64,000 nucleotides of DNA, taken from Lepidonotus clava. Taxonomy: Eukaryota; Annelida; Polychaeta; Phyllodocida; Polynoidae. Numbering within the stretch: the first letter of the stretch is position 1; the number at the start of each line of letters is the position of its first letter. A program made the translations under genes and the position numbers. Positions 44,878-55,239 of the stretch are shown here, piece after piece. Location of the stretch: contig OW387148.1 of the NCBI GenBank assembly GCA_936440205.1, forward strand, positions 18,159,961 to 18,223,960, written 5' to 3'. The notes beneath the pieces are model-generated. The model was not told where the DNA came from. It ran no database searches and was given only the letters and a program-made list of their open reading frames with translations.

Positions 44878-46168
44878 ACTCTACTCTACTTTACACGCCA
44901 AACCCGATCATACCACGATGGGTAAGGCTAGGCGACGCGGATCAACGGCCGCCGTAGACACCGAGGCGGAGGACAGGCCCGATACTCCCCCTAAGACGAA
45001 GAAGCCGACGGCGGCGTCGAACGCGGTAGCCATCCACAACCTGGCAACCACAGTAGACGTATTCGGAGCCCAGCTGGGAGAGATCACGGACATGATCAAG
45101 CAAATGGTTAACAAACCAGCGAGTCCGGAATCACTCGGACCGTTCACACCGCGCTACATAAACACCATAGCAGACCCCGGCAGATCAGAGAACATACCAG
45201 GGCCAACCACGCAGGCACGCGCCATGGAGCGACGGGCCCAGTCCGCCAGCCCCCTCAGACACGCGGGACCGGTAGGACCGTATGCCCAGCAGTCAGCGGC
45301 CATGAGGGTCGACAGCCGCGGACGACTGCCAACCATGCCCAGGCCAGGGCCAGGGTGGGGCGCGACCGCGCCACCCACACAGTACCAGCAAGGGACAGCT
45401 ACCGGACTCAACTTCGCAGGCCCCTACGCGCAGCCGGCAGATCAACTACCACTCCACCCCTGGGACCACGCAGCAGCACCTACTGAGGCGGACGGGGACA
45501 GCAACTTAACCAGGCGTGTGGCGGAGGCTCTGCAGACGGTGGTAAACCCCTACACGGCGGGAACAGGTAAGCCGGTTCATTTCCCCCACCAGTTGGTCAC
45601 GAGAGGAGTGAAAAAAGCTAAGACTAGCATGGGTGAGCTTACTATGTCAGAATACCTCTGGGGTTTTATACAAATGGTGAAAGCAAAAGGGGCGGGGGAC
45701 CAAGAGACCGTCTACATGAATATGCACCTAGAGAGGATGATAGAAGACGCCAAATCGTATGAATGGGCGACAGTCAGAGCATGGTCGGAGGAGGTCTGTG
45801 CCCGAGTGGCCCAGCACCGCCTCACATGGGCTGACACATATGAAATCGATCGACTACAAGCTCAGATCTCACATGTAAGAACGGCTGGTAAACAGGCTGC
45901 TTCAGGGAAGGAGGGGGTAGTGTACACTCTGTCCGAGGAGTTGCTGAGGGCCAAGCCAGCACCCCCGTGCAAGGCATATCAACAAGGGAATTGCACTAGC
46001 AACACGGATCATGTCCAGAACGGGTATAGGCATATCCACATTTGCACGTATTGTCTGGCAAATAAGTGCCAGTTCCTTCCTCATCCACTAAAAGATTGTA
46101 AATCAAAGAGCTTTGGCACCCAGAAAAAGCAAACCCAGGAAGCAGGGTTTGGGAACCAACAAAAGTAA
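44864..46168 (+). CDS. Gag-like protein of element 2
   Basis: About 434 residues from the first ATG after the TATA box; a second in-frame ATG at 44918 begins MGKARRRG, a basic start much like other gag proteins, and may be the real one. The first ~200 residues are Pro/Ala/Gly-rich. A more ordered core follows, with AVRAWS-type wording also found in element 1 gag (TVRAWSEEV against AVRAWSDKV). Residues about 369-412 hold the Cys/His cluster (CKAYQQGNC ... HIHICTYC ... HPLKDC) in the same spacing class as element 1. It probably coats the element RNA. It is followed by the RT frame without a non-coding gap. Confidence 0.8.
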   Translation: MLDDLLYSTLHAKPDHTTMGKARRRGSTAAVDTEAEDRPDTPPKTKKPTAASNAVAIHNLATTVDVFGAQLGEITDMIKQMVNKPASPESLGPFTPRYINTIADPGRSENIPGPTTQARAMERRAQSASPLRHAGPVGPYAQQSAAMRVDSRGRLPTMPRPGPGWGATAPPTQYQQGTATGLNFAGPYAQPADQLPLHPWDHAAAPTEADGDSNLTRRVAEALQTVVNPYTAGTGKPVHFPHQLVTRGVKKAKTSMGELTMSEYLWGFIQMVKAKGAGDQETVYMNMHLERMIEDAKSYEWATVRAWSEEVCARVAQHRLTWADTYEIDRLQAQISHVRTAGKQAASGKEGVVYTLSEELLRAKPAPPCKAYQQGNCTSNTDHVQNGYRHIHICTYCLANKCQFLPHPLKDCKSKSFGTQKKQTQEAGFGNQQK

Positions 46169-46518
46169 ACATCAAAGAAACCCAACCTAACATAGTATCT
46201 AAGACTTTATTTGCAGGCACTGAACAGGCTCGTACCCCAAGGAACGGAGACTGCACGGATGGTGAACAGCCGCAGGCTAGCCGCCGCGCCCATGAGGAGG
46301 ATGAGGGCACGACAGCCCAACCCCCCACGACATCTGAACCCCGGGTCAGGCCTAACGTTACGGACTCTGAACACGACCACGCTCTGAAGGTAACACCGTT
46401 ACAATACAAACACTTTGTTCTCACTAACTGGCCAATTCCCACTGAGGAGGCCCTACTTAAGACCCCATTTCACGCACAACTTTATTACGACGTCCGCCGA
46501 TCTGGCCTCCCAAACTAC

Positions 46519-48123
46519 ATGGGCGTACGGCGTCTCGTTCCGTCACAACTCAGGTGCGGATTATGGGAGGGGGCCCTGGCCGAATACGAAGATAGAGGGA
46601 TCGTTGATTTCCTTAGGTTCGGCTGGCCGGTATCATACACGGCCCGTGCTCCCCCCACCCCAGCCTCCACCAACCATGCCTCAGCCATAAGGAATGAGGG
46701 AGACATCGACATATTCATTAAGAAGGAGATTGAGAAAGAAGCCCTCTTAGGCCCCTTTGAGGCCCCCCCATTCAGCCCATGGACGCAACTCTCACCTCTA
46801 ATGACCCGGGACAAGCCGGAGGGGATGGGAAAAAGGGTCATCATAGATTTGTCTTATCCGAGCGGGGCGAGTGTAAATGATGGCATAAGGAAGAACTTCG
46901 TCCAGGGGGAGGAGAGGGCTTATACCCTCCCGACGGCTTGGGACCTGGCGGATCTGATCCTGGCCGCAGGCCCCACCCCTTATATGTGGAAATCGGATCT
47001 CCAGCAGGCGTACCGCCAGCTCAGGGTCGATCCGCTGGACTACCCCCTCCTGGGCCTGGCCCATCGGGGGAAGGTCTATATTGACATATGCCCCAGCTTT
47101 GGGTGTCGCGCTTCTGGGGCCTCTCAGCAGCGTGTCTCGGAGGCTGTGGCGTACTTAATGCGCAAGAAGGGCCACAGCATTTTAGCCTATGTGGAAGACT
47201 TCTGTGGCGTGGCTGGATCGGTCCACCAGGCAGTCACGGCACTGGCTGATTTTCAAGATCTCGCACTTCAGCTGGGGTTGGCACTGGCTCCGGACAAGAC
47301 CACGTTTCCGGCAAACAAAATAAGATGGCTGGGATATGACTTTGACGCGGTCGCTAAGCGGATAACGATCCCCCCGGCGAAGCTACGCGAGGTCGTACAA
47401 GAAACATCGGCCTGGGACGGCCGCTCTTACGCGACAAAGCAGCAAATCCAAGCCCTGGCGGGGAAGCTGAACTATATCAGCAATTGTGTGCGCCCCGCGC
47501 GCAGGTTCATGTCTCGCATATTAGACACTCTGCGAGCTGCCCACTACGCTGCCACGGTCCCCTTAGACGAAGAGTTTAAGAGGGACGTGGCATGGTTCCG
47601 CGAATTCGCCCATAGCTGTAACGGACGAATAATGATAGAACCCAAGCTCAATCAGCTCGTCATAGAGTGTGACGCATGCCCCCGCGGCGCGGGCGGACAC
47701 TCGAACACCCAGTTCTATGAACTCACGTTCCCGGCGGCATGGACGCAGGAACACCACATATCCCGCTTGGAAGCACTTAACGTCCTCATAGCCATCAAGA
47801 CTCTCACACCCCCGAGCGCAAGAGGGAGTCGGCTCTTGGTCCGCACAGACAACATCGCGGCCATGTACGCGCTATCATCAGGCAAAACACGTGACCCCAT
47901 ATTGGCGGCATGCACCCGTGAGATCTGGTTGATTGGCGCTACCTGGGACCTGGACATCCTCATCCACCACACGCCAGGGGTATCCCTGGTGTTGGCCGAC
48001 GCCCTCAGTAGAGCCTCCTTTGATCCCGACTTAGCTAAACTTGCAAACAAAATGGTAGTGACCAGGGGGTTGAATCGCGCTGTGCCTGTTGATGTTACCA
48101 CTGTCTTAACCTCTGATTTGTAA
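46519..48123 (+). CDS. Reverse transcriptase / RNase H of element 2
   Basis: 534 codons from the first in-frame Met, but similarity to element 1 begins before that Met (RRSGLPNY against RATGLPNC) and the frame stays open upstream to the gag end. The product therefore probably starts earlier, by read-through or splicing. A splice-acceptor-like TTTATTTGCAG ends at 46216. Motifs: IDLSYP, motif A Asp near residue 160 (SDLQQAYRQL), a motif B block (PSFGCRASG), a motif C block near 226, then RNase H acidic residues near 385 (CDACPRG), in RLEALN, in RTDN, and near 494 (LADALSR). It copies the element RNA to DNA. No methyltransferase domain follows. Confidence 0.85.
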   Translation: MGVRRLVPSQLRCGLWEGALAEYEDRGIVDFLRFGWPVSYTARAPPTPASTNHASAIRNEGDIDIFIKKEIEKEALLGPFEAPPFSPWTQLSPLMTRDKPEGMGKRVIIDLSYPSGASVNDGIRKNFVQGEERAYTLPTAWDLADLILAAGPTPYMWKSDLQQAYRQLRVDPLDYPLLGLAHRGKVYIDICPSFGCRASGASQQRVSEAVAYLMRKKGHSILAYVEDFCGVAGSVHQAVTALADFQDLALQLGLALAPDKTTFPANKIRWLGYDFDAVAKRITIPPAKLREVVQETSAWDGRSYATKQQIQALAGKLNYISNCVRPARRFMSRILDTLRAAHYAATVPLDEEFKRDVAWFREFAHSCNGRIMIEPKLNQLVIECDACPRGAGGHSNTQFYELTFPAAWTQEHHISRLEALNVLIAIKTLTPPSARGSRLLVRTDNIAAMYALSSGKTRDPILAACTREIWLIGATWDLDILIHHTPGVSLVLADALSRASFDPDLAKLANKMVVTRGLNRAVPVDVTTVLTSDL

Positions 48124-48158
48124 TTGCAGGCCTCCGTCAGGACCCTCTGTTCACCCAG

Positions 48159-49100
48159 ATGATGACAACTCGTGGCGCAGCCTTCGCTCCAGGCACCCAA
48201 ATCAACAGACACCGACAAGCTCGCATGTATTTGCGTTTTATGATTACATATGACTTTGACTATAAACAACCAACCCATCTTGCCCTGACACTTTATCTAC
48301 AGTATTTGGCCAACCACTACAAGAACATTATATCCATAAAAAATGCGTTGTCAGGAGCCAAGAGTTGGGTCATACAGGCAGACGGGGACATTGCGGCGTT
48401 CTCCGCCCCCGAGCTCAACCTCAAGCTTAGGGGCATCATCAGGTTATCTACTCATATCCCGGCCCCTTCGCCTACCCTGTCCCTACACTACATTAAATAT
48501 ATATGTCGTATACTTGCAGGCGCTGGGCCAGTGGGCCGCACAGCTAAGGCGGCGGTCCTCCTGGCGTACACCTCAATGCTTCGGCAATCCAATCTTCTCC
48601 CAGGTGCCGCCCATACCACTCACTACCTTCGCGCGGCTGACGTAGTGGACACAGGCGACACCCTATGGCTGCGCATCAGGTCATCCAAGACCATCCAGCG
48701 GCCCAAGGACCAAGTCTCCATACCGATCCCGGCAGTAGGAGGCCCCTACTGCCCCATCCTGGCGTGGCGTGAGCACGCGGCTCGGGTACCTTATAACCCA
48801 GAGGCCCCTGCTTTCCACCTCCCTGGGGGACAGTCGCTCACCATACAACGGCTCACATCCTACATCAGATGGGCCCTCACTCTGGCGGGCCACCCCTCTC
48901 CTGAATCCGTCACCCTCCACTCACTGCGTCGTGCCTCGGCGCAAGAATGCGCGCGTCGGGGTGCCCCCCGACAGGACATCATGCGCCATGGTACCTGGAA
49001 ATCGGCAGCGGTGGATGCCTACGTCCCCAAAGAGCTCTACACTGCGGTCCCAGACATTATGAAAGCATGTTTGGCCGTCAAAGACCTGCAGTGTGACTAA
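48159..49100 (+). CDS. Tyrosine recombinase of element 2
   Basis: 313 residues. Catalytic positions are Arg near 142 (SMLRQSN), HSLRR with His 254 and Arg 257, a GTW motif, and Tyr near 288 (DAYVP). The N-terminal part resembles the core-binding domain of phage-type integrases. Unlike element 1, its start does not overlap the RT stop; 35 bases intervene, and these include an acceptor-like TAATTGCAG ending at 48129. The last codons lie within repeat B1, so B2 carries a copy of the gene's extreme 3' end. The enzyme should integrate the circular DNA copy. Confidence 0.9.
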   Translation: MMTTRGAAFAPGTQINRHRQARMYLRFMITYDFDYKQPTHLALTLYLQYLANHYKNIISIKNALSGAKSWVIQADGDIAAFSAPELNLKLRGIIRLSTHIPAPSPTLSLHYIKYICRILAGAGPVGRTAKAAVLLAYTSMLRQSNLLPGAAHTTHYLRAADVVDTGDTLWLRIRSSKTIQRPKDQVSIPIPAVGGPYCPILAWREHAARVPYNPEAPAFHLPGGQSLTIQRLTSYIRWALTLAGHPSPESVTLHSLRRASAQECARRGAPRQDIMRHGTWKSAAVDAYVPKELYTAVPDIMKACLAVKDLQCD

Positions 49101-49190
49101 TGTATTACGTTGACTTAACATTCATGATCTTATCTTGTTTTATGGTGAAATAAAAACAAGTCCAAAGTGAACTCTTGCATCTCCTTGATT
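49075..49190 (+). repeat. Split direct repeat B1 (element 2)
   Basis: 116 bp, identical to 49530-49645. It includes the recombinase stop codon and an AATAAA. Confidence 0.92.
49149..49154 (+). terminator. Polyadenylation signal AATAAA (element 2, B1)
   Basis: It lies 49 bases after the recombinase stop, in the repeat; the equivalent site in B2 is at about 49604-49609. Confidence 0.5.
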
Positions 49191-49195
49191 GGAGA
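49180..49195. other. Putative recombination core at the B1-A2 junction
   Basis: TCTCC-TTGATT-GGAGA is a dyad of two 5-bp inverted arms around a 6-bp spacer, exactly at the join of B1 and A2. The left end of the element keeps only GATTGGAGA and the right end only TCTCCTTGATT. Tyrosine recombinases act on such arm-spacer-arm sites, so this is the likely circle junction and strand-exchange site. Confidence 0.55.
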
Positions 49196-49484
49196 CTAAT
49201 TCACAAAAATTGGTGGTAATCTAGGAGCAATATCACTTGTAGAAGACTGCACTACTATGCAGTAGTCCCTGGACTCTTTCTAGTGACCAACACCAGGGGG
49301 AACTAAGTACCTCTGCTCTGTGGGTCACAGAGGGAGCCACTGGACAAAAACAGACTTGCCAGGAACCAGCTGGCCTGAAATCTACATGACACATTCCTCT
49401 CATGCCAGGCAGTTAGGTGACTGCCTATAAAAGGCTCTCCCCCACCACCTCTCCTGCACACTCTCTGCAGACGCTGGACGATTT
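49187..49484 (+). repeat. Split direct repeat A2 (element 2)
   Basis: Second 298-bp A copy, directly abutting B1. It is separated from B2 by 45 bases of unique sequence. Confidence 0.92.
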
Positions 49485-49529
49485 CCCACCCACCACACCC
49501 TATTTTAAGGACGATACATACTTACAGGC

Positions 49530-49645
49530 CCGTCAAAGACCTGCAGTGTGACTAATGTATTACGTTGACTTAACATTCATGATCTTATCTTGTTTTATGG
49601 TGAAATAAAAACAAGTCCAAAGTGAACTCTTGCATCTCCTTGATT
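49530..49645 (+). repeat. Split direct repeat B2 (element 2)
   Basis: Right end of the element, closing on GATT, which is also present at the left end and at the B1-A2 junction. Confidence 0.92.
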
Positions 49646-51306
49646 ATAATGATTTTTATAGTATTCTGCATAAAGATTTGCAAAGAGTTAAGGCTATAGC
49701 TTTATCATAGCATGAATGCCTCAGGCATGCAAGTCATGTGATTCAGTGTTACATAGTTATTACTGAGTGCCAAAGCGTATTTTCCCAATCCTACCTAACA
49801 CCACCCCGTTCTCCCCCTCACCCTACCCTCGTCAAAACCCTGAATCCATGGTGTCACGGTGGAGATGATGACTGGCAGGCACACCATCTCCCCACCATCT
49901 CCTCCCCATGACCCTGTGTAACTTCCCACCCCTCCCTGTCTATGGGATTACTCCTAATATTGCTGCATCCAATTGACGGCGAAAGCCGACACTTCCTTTT
50001 CATCGATGTCCACACTAATGATTATAAGACGCCGAGTGTGCATTTGTCGGTACTTATTATGTTTTAAATAGGCAGTACTTAATAGTTCTACTATTGTATT
50101 TCCATTTATAATAACACATCTTCTTTATTTGCTGATGTCGGATGGGCCTAGTACTGATGTCATCGTACCAAAGTTCATATCAAAATAATTCAACAGTATT
50201 TGGGAGTGATTATATGTACATGTTTTAGAGGATACAAAAATGCCACAATGATCGAAATTCGCTTAGGCAAGAAATGCAATGGCGGTATATCAAAGCTTGC
50301 TTTGTATTGTTGTTGTGGAAGTATTGGTATTTTGGCAATACACCCACTAAACTAACAGCCCATTGCCTATAGAATAATAATTGATAACTATGATTGGGCT
50401 TATCTACGACAACTTGATTACCACATTCCCTAAAATGGCCTAACTGTACAATGGACTGCCCGCCTTCCGCAAACCGTCTATGTGCGCAACAATAAAAGTG
50501 CACGGTATTTTCCTATATACTACATTCAATGTCCCCTGAACATACATTATATAATATTATGTGGATTGCTCCTAAAAAGAAATAGAGTTACAGGAGTAAC
50601 AAAATGCAAATGATTTAAATTCATATTTGTAATTTATATAGGTTCTTCTCGTGTAAAAGATACAAGCCAGGCACTTGTTGCCGCGTACATAGCATTGTTT
50701 GTATTGCGCATAAACATGTTATTGCTTGTGTTGGAAGCATTCCATACACTGCATAACTTATACAGTGGTTCTATAAGTGACATCTCGTGTACATGATACA
50801 TCACACACGCGACAGATTCCCATTTTCCTATATCACCGACCTGACCATACCCTAGCTGGACATCGCGTAAACAATAAAGTCAAATCACGCGATTTTGTCA
50901 GGTACATAGCAAAGAATGTTCAAGCGACGTCGTGCATTATATAGTCGGTGTCGGTTAGGCCCAGTCCAGCAAGGAATATACCGGAATATGCCAGGGTGAC
51001 GTTCATTTATCTGCACCGAGGCACATTTGTCATTCAGTTATTAATAACACGCTCATTAGGCTATTTTCTTCAAAATATTGATCTGATTGGAAATATCCAT
51101 TGTCCGGTGCGATGGACGCTATTTACACTTAGATAAATGGGTCCCTCACTGTGAATAACATGTCTACGTACCTGCATCTACCTGAGTTATTTTCTCTATC
51201 AGAATGAATTAATATCTACATTAGGTCACAATCATTATCGTTGTCCATGTACTTATCATTTTCCCGTATTTTACACAGTACTCATATATAAGAGTCTGTG
51301 GTGAGT
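49646..51306. other. Non-coding stretch
   Basis: No supported gene. The 50640-50960 part carries CGCGTA, GACATC and GCGACGTCGTG words like those of the 55-56 kb repeat field, including a CAAGCGACGTCGTG at 50920-50933, and may hold an old dispersed copy. Confidence 0.45.
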
Positions 51307-51563
51307 ACGAATCTCGATCTCTAGCGCACCAAAATCGAAGAAATGGCATTTACACTGACAAAAGGAAGTTCATGCAATTGCAAACGATCATTTTCTCAAG
51401 TACTTGTACCCCTGAATCATCTGGAATTCAAACGATTTGATCCAACATGTTGGATCTGATAGGTTGCAGATTTGTCATTTGCATGACAGTTTGCAACCAG
51501 GAGATCACACGACTATTGTCGGAAGAGATCGCATGCACCGCATCGGCCAAGGCGAATGGGCCT
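51307..51563. mobile_element. Second copy of the 24.6 kb MITE, left end missing
   Basis: The sequence follows the right two-thirds of the 24599-24958 element: GGAATTCAAACGATTTGATC, then the CAACAT.TT..ATCTGAT block, then the terminal GGCGAATGGGCCT. The left terminal repeat is not recognisable, so the copy is truncated or the left part has decayed. The left limit is approximate. Confidence 0.75.
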
Positions 51564-53559
51564 TAACACTTGTTTCCATAGCTGACTGGTGACTGGGAAA
51601 ACTCATCCATTTTATGCCGTCTCAGCTGAATCAACATTGGTATTATCAAAAGCAAACTTCAGTGTAACAGTTAAGAGATGGTTAATTTTATTGACGGTAG
51701 ACAATCAGATTCCGTAGGAACCAAAATTAATGCAATACTATTATTAACACCAATCAAAGGGTAGGACGTATGAATAAAGATAGGGATGAAATGTATGCAT
51801 GGTGAGACCAAGGTTGTTTTATTTGACACAATTCCGGCATAGTGCCGCATCAATAACAGATAAAAAGGCATGGAAAGAGGACAACTATCATTATACGCTT
51901 TGAAAGGAAATTATCTGTTGACTATAGGAAAAATAAAAAAGCAAATTCTCCACATCACATGGCAAAAGAGAGAAAACTGTATTTCCATACCAAAACTAAG
52001 GATTCAAATTCCAGGCCTTAGGATCAGGAGACCAATAATAACCTCCTCTCCCAAACTATCCGCCTCAACAATATCATTGGCCCGCGTTTATCAGAGGGCC
52101 TTCCACGCGCCATACACACCTCCAAGTCTAAAGTTGATTTGCATCTGGAATAAATGAGCGGGAGCTCCCCGGGAGTTGGCTGTAAAAACACGAGTCGACG
52201 AGGTACAGGAGGATAAATGGTGTAAGGGCATGGGGTGAGCCGTTAATCACACTGTGAAATGGTACAATGCTTTGGTGTTTAGCCGTGAAAATCCACTCGG
52301 GGATTGTATGTGTTTTTTATTGCTGTTCACTTCAGTTCACACTTTGTAAGCTTTGACAACCCTCCCGACCGTGTCTAGACTATACTGCTCATACATAAGT
52401 ATGTTTAGGTTAAATAAAAACAAGATTGATGGCGAATGTATACACTTGTGTGCGAGCCTATTATATTTAGTTTAGAAATTGAATCACTTTCCCATAATGT
52501 ATATCCTTATAACTTAAGAGATGTATTTATCGCACTATTTTTGCACGTTGCTGCCGCCGCATACACTCTGAAAAGCTCATAATTTTCACTCCCATTTTAT
52601 TATACTACTCACAGTCTCAAAGTGGTGCACCAATAAGCTAAGATAAAGGTAACGAGTCTATACATACAAGAATACACTAAATGTAAATAATAAAAGGTCC
52701 TCAGAAACGACCAGAAAGTCGATTTTATTATGGGAAGCAAAGTTATCTAAACAGGTGATATATGATCAGAAAAAGATTGACATGACAAAACAGCGTGGAA
52801 AATGTCTTGCACTGCAAGATATTGGTCGCTTGTATTACTAAAGTGTTTTTGAATCACTGGAAACCCCCAAACCCCCGTCCATGCCACGATCTGGTCACGT
52901 AAGTCTGATGCGCTCCTTGAGAATGAGCTATATGGTTATCGGTTGTTCTTGTGCCTATATATTTATTCACAAACAAGAACATCGTTGTAATATAAATCTG
53001 AGACCCACAAAAGGTCAAAAGATGCAATATCACATACGGATAATATGATGTCCCAACCTAAGTAGAATTGATCCGTTACCAATAGATTACCTGTGCTTAA
53101 GACCAAACAATCAAGTAATGTGACATCAGGTTTCCATAGTGGACCTTCAATCAGGACAACCTCGTTGTAGCTGGCGCACTAATCGGTAGGCTGCCCTCTG
53201 TATACGAATATTGGTCTACTTTCATAATATATTTTGGGTAAAATACAAAAGAATAACACATAGTAGTAGCTGGCAATTTTACTATTCGTTTTGGGTACAA
53301 TTCGGTCATCGCCCACATCAATACCATCTGTTTGATATATCATGTCAACCCTCGTTTGAGTATAAAAGATCATCACAAGTATTCTAATTGAATACAATGG
53401 GTTACCGATGAATTTGATTCGTGTTTCTATATTGCTAATGATAACAGATGTGATGGATAGGTGACATCGGTCCCTCTGAGAATCGGGATTTTCAGTAACG
53501 ACCACATCTAACCTCCTTCAGCAGACTTTCCTATCGAGAAACTTTTATACAGATAGTGA
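51564..53559. other. Non-coding stretch
   Basis: No gene supported. Open frames of 95 and 108 codons at 51870-52157 (plus) and 53179-53505 (minus) lack protein pattern. Confidence 0.5.
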
Positions 53560-53929
53560 TTTTTCCATACTCTGGCCCAGCCTGCAGCTGAGGACCTAGG
53601 AGAGCTTTAAATCGCGGCCATTGTTTCAAAATGGAAGCTGCAAAGTCTATTAACCACTTCGTTAACTATCAATACCTCAATCTCCAAACCGAAAATGGCC
53701 GTTTAAATGGGACGGACACTAATGCTCAGATATTGAATTCGCTCCGTTTTTACCCCCACTGGAGGAGCACGGGAAGGGTTCACCGGCTGAGCAGAAATAA
53801 AGGCTCCCTAACGATTACAGTAGGATTTTACTTTTGAGGAGGAGGAGAAGGAGAGGTTGGGAGATTATCTATTGATTGCCCCTCACTTGAGGACCGCATC
53901 AGTTGTCGTCTGTCCGTTACGGGTTTTAA

Positions 53930-54052
53930 CACGTGACCGGGCGGATGTTACAGAATCGTGGGCGCAGAAGGCATTTGGACTAAAATGGCGGGAAAATCTA
54001 TCGGAGCTTGTCACTGGCAGGATTGAATCGAAATACAGGGCGCCAATCCAAT
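53930..54052. promoter_or_regulatory. Possible promoter: E-box, YY1/E2F-like site, paired CCAAT
   Basis: CACGTG at 53930-53935, AAAATGGCGGGAAA at 53982-53995 (overlapping YY1-type and E2F-type consensus), and two adjoining CCAAT boxes at 54043-54052. These motifs are common in TATA-less promoters of housekeeping genes. Short frames lie on both sides (53631-53837 plus, 53883-54137 minus), but neither has a recognisable product. Confidence 0.35.
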
Positions 54053-55239
54053 TTCTGCTTTCTCTTTTTTCTTGTTGAATTCCTGCTGTATTGCTATCTT
54101 TTCTACATCCTTTTGTGATTGAACTAGCTGTGTCCATGTCAATTTGGAACGGAATGCTTAGATCGCTTTTCCTGAAATTTGGAGGGCTCTGAAAGAACTA
54201 AACAATCTTCTTAACTGCAAAATTCTATACCGATGTATATTAATATCTTATATACGTATATTTGGCTGCCCTTTGCTCTGGCAACATTTCTACAATGTTG
54301 CTACGGCAAAATTCATATAAACTTGTGTCACGTTGTGCTTAAAACCCCTGCCTAGATTTCAATTACCGAATGACGTTTTCCTGTAATAAACACTTCTCTC
54401 CACTTTATCCTTGGTCTCACCATTGATCCCCTGACCCCGGGAAGAAATCCCTCAGAATACGAATCGAGGGACTTAACTTCGATAAGATGAAAAAGCCCGG
54501 TCTAACTTGATGTGAGCTTTGATCAAGTCATTTGCCTAAAAGCCCGAGATGAGTGATTAGGGTAAGCTCTAAGGTCCCACTCCCTGCTGCTTCTTAGACT
54601 GCTCAATAATCAGTGAAGGCCTCTAGTGGACATGCGCGTACATGGATTCAACGGGCTATTTTGGAACTGTATTTTTCTTTAATAATAATGTCTACAGGGT
54701 CTTTCTGTTGATCAAGTGAAATAATGAATGACGTATGAGCTGACTTCGATATAATAATACATTCTTATGAAATCCATAATTCTACTTATGGCCAGTTACA
54801 AGCAATCATTTGAAGCCGTTAAATTACAAAATAGTCAGATGTAATCGGTAGGCATTTTAGTTCCATGCACACGGCTCTGGATAGGTGGTGCAGGGGGGGA
54901 TCTTTAAGACACGTATGTACTTGCATGTACTTGTTGCTCTTTAGTTACTCCCAATGTCTGATATAAATTATGAACTCTTTCTATCCCGATATCATTTATC
55001 ATTCCTCTCAACCCATTATCGTTCCAGAGGAGTCCATGATGCTAGCAATCATTTGAAATAGGGACCTAAATGACGTTTATTCGGGCTAGTGTGATAATTG
55101 TCACTTCAGAGAGGGTTTACGTCGTAGGATTCTTACTTTTAAACGCTAGAAAGTCTATATAAAATTATTGTGCCAGCCAATAAAAAATAAAATGATACTT
55201 TTTAAATTTGTTTTCCTATATTAACGATGTCGCCCGATA
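54053..55239. other. Non-coding stretch
   Basis: AT-rich, no structure or frame worth naming. Confidence 0.5.

Larger units (their letters stand above)
44580..49645 (+). mobile_element. Ngaro/PAT-like tyrosine-recombinase retrotransposon, copy 2
   Basis: A second DIRS-order element, about 5.1 kb, looking whole. The order is A1, gag, RT/RNase H, YR, B1, A2, B2. A copies differ at about one of 298 bp and B copies are identical over 116 bp by eye, so the insertion looks very young. The repeats share no sequence with element 1 and the proteins are clearly diverged, so this is a separate family. No methyltransferase domain and no target duplication are seen. Confidence 0.9.
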
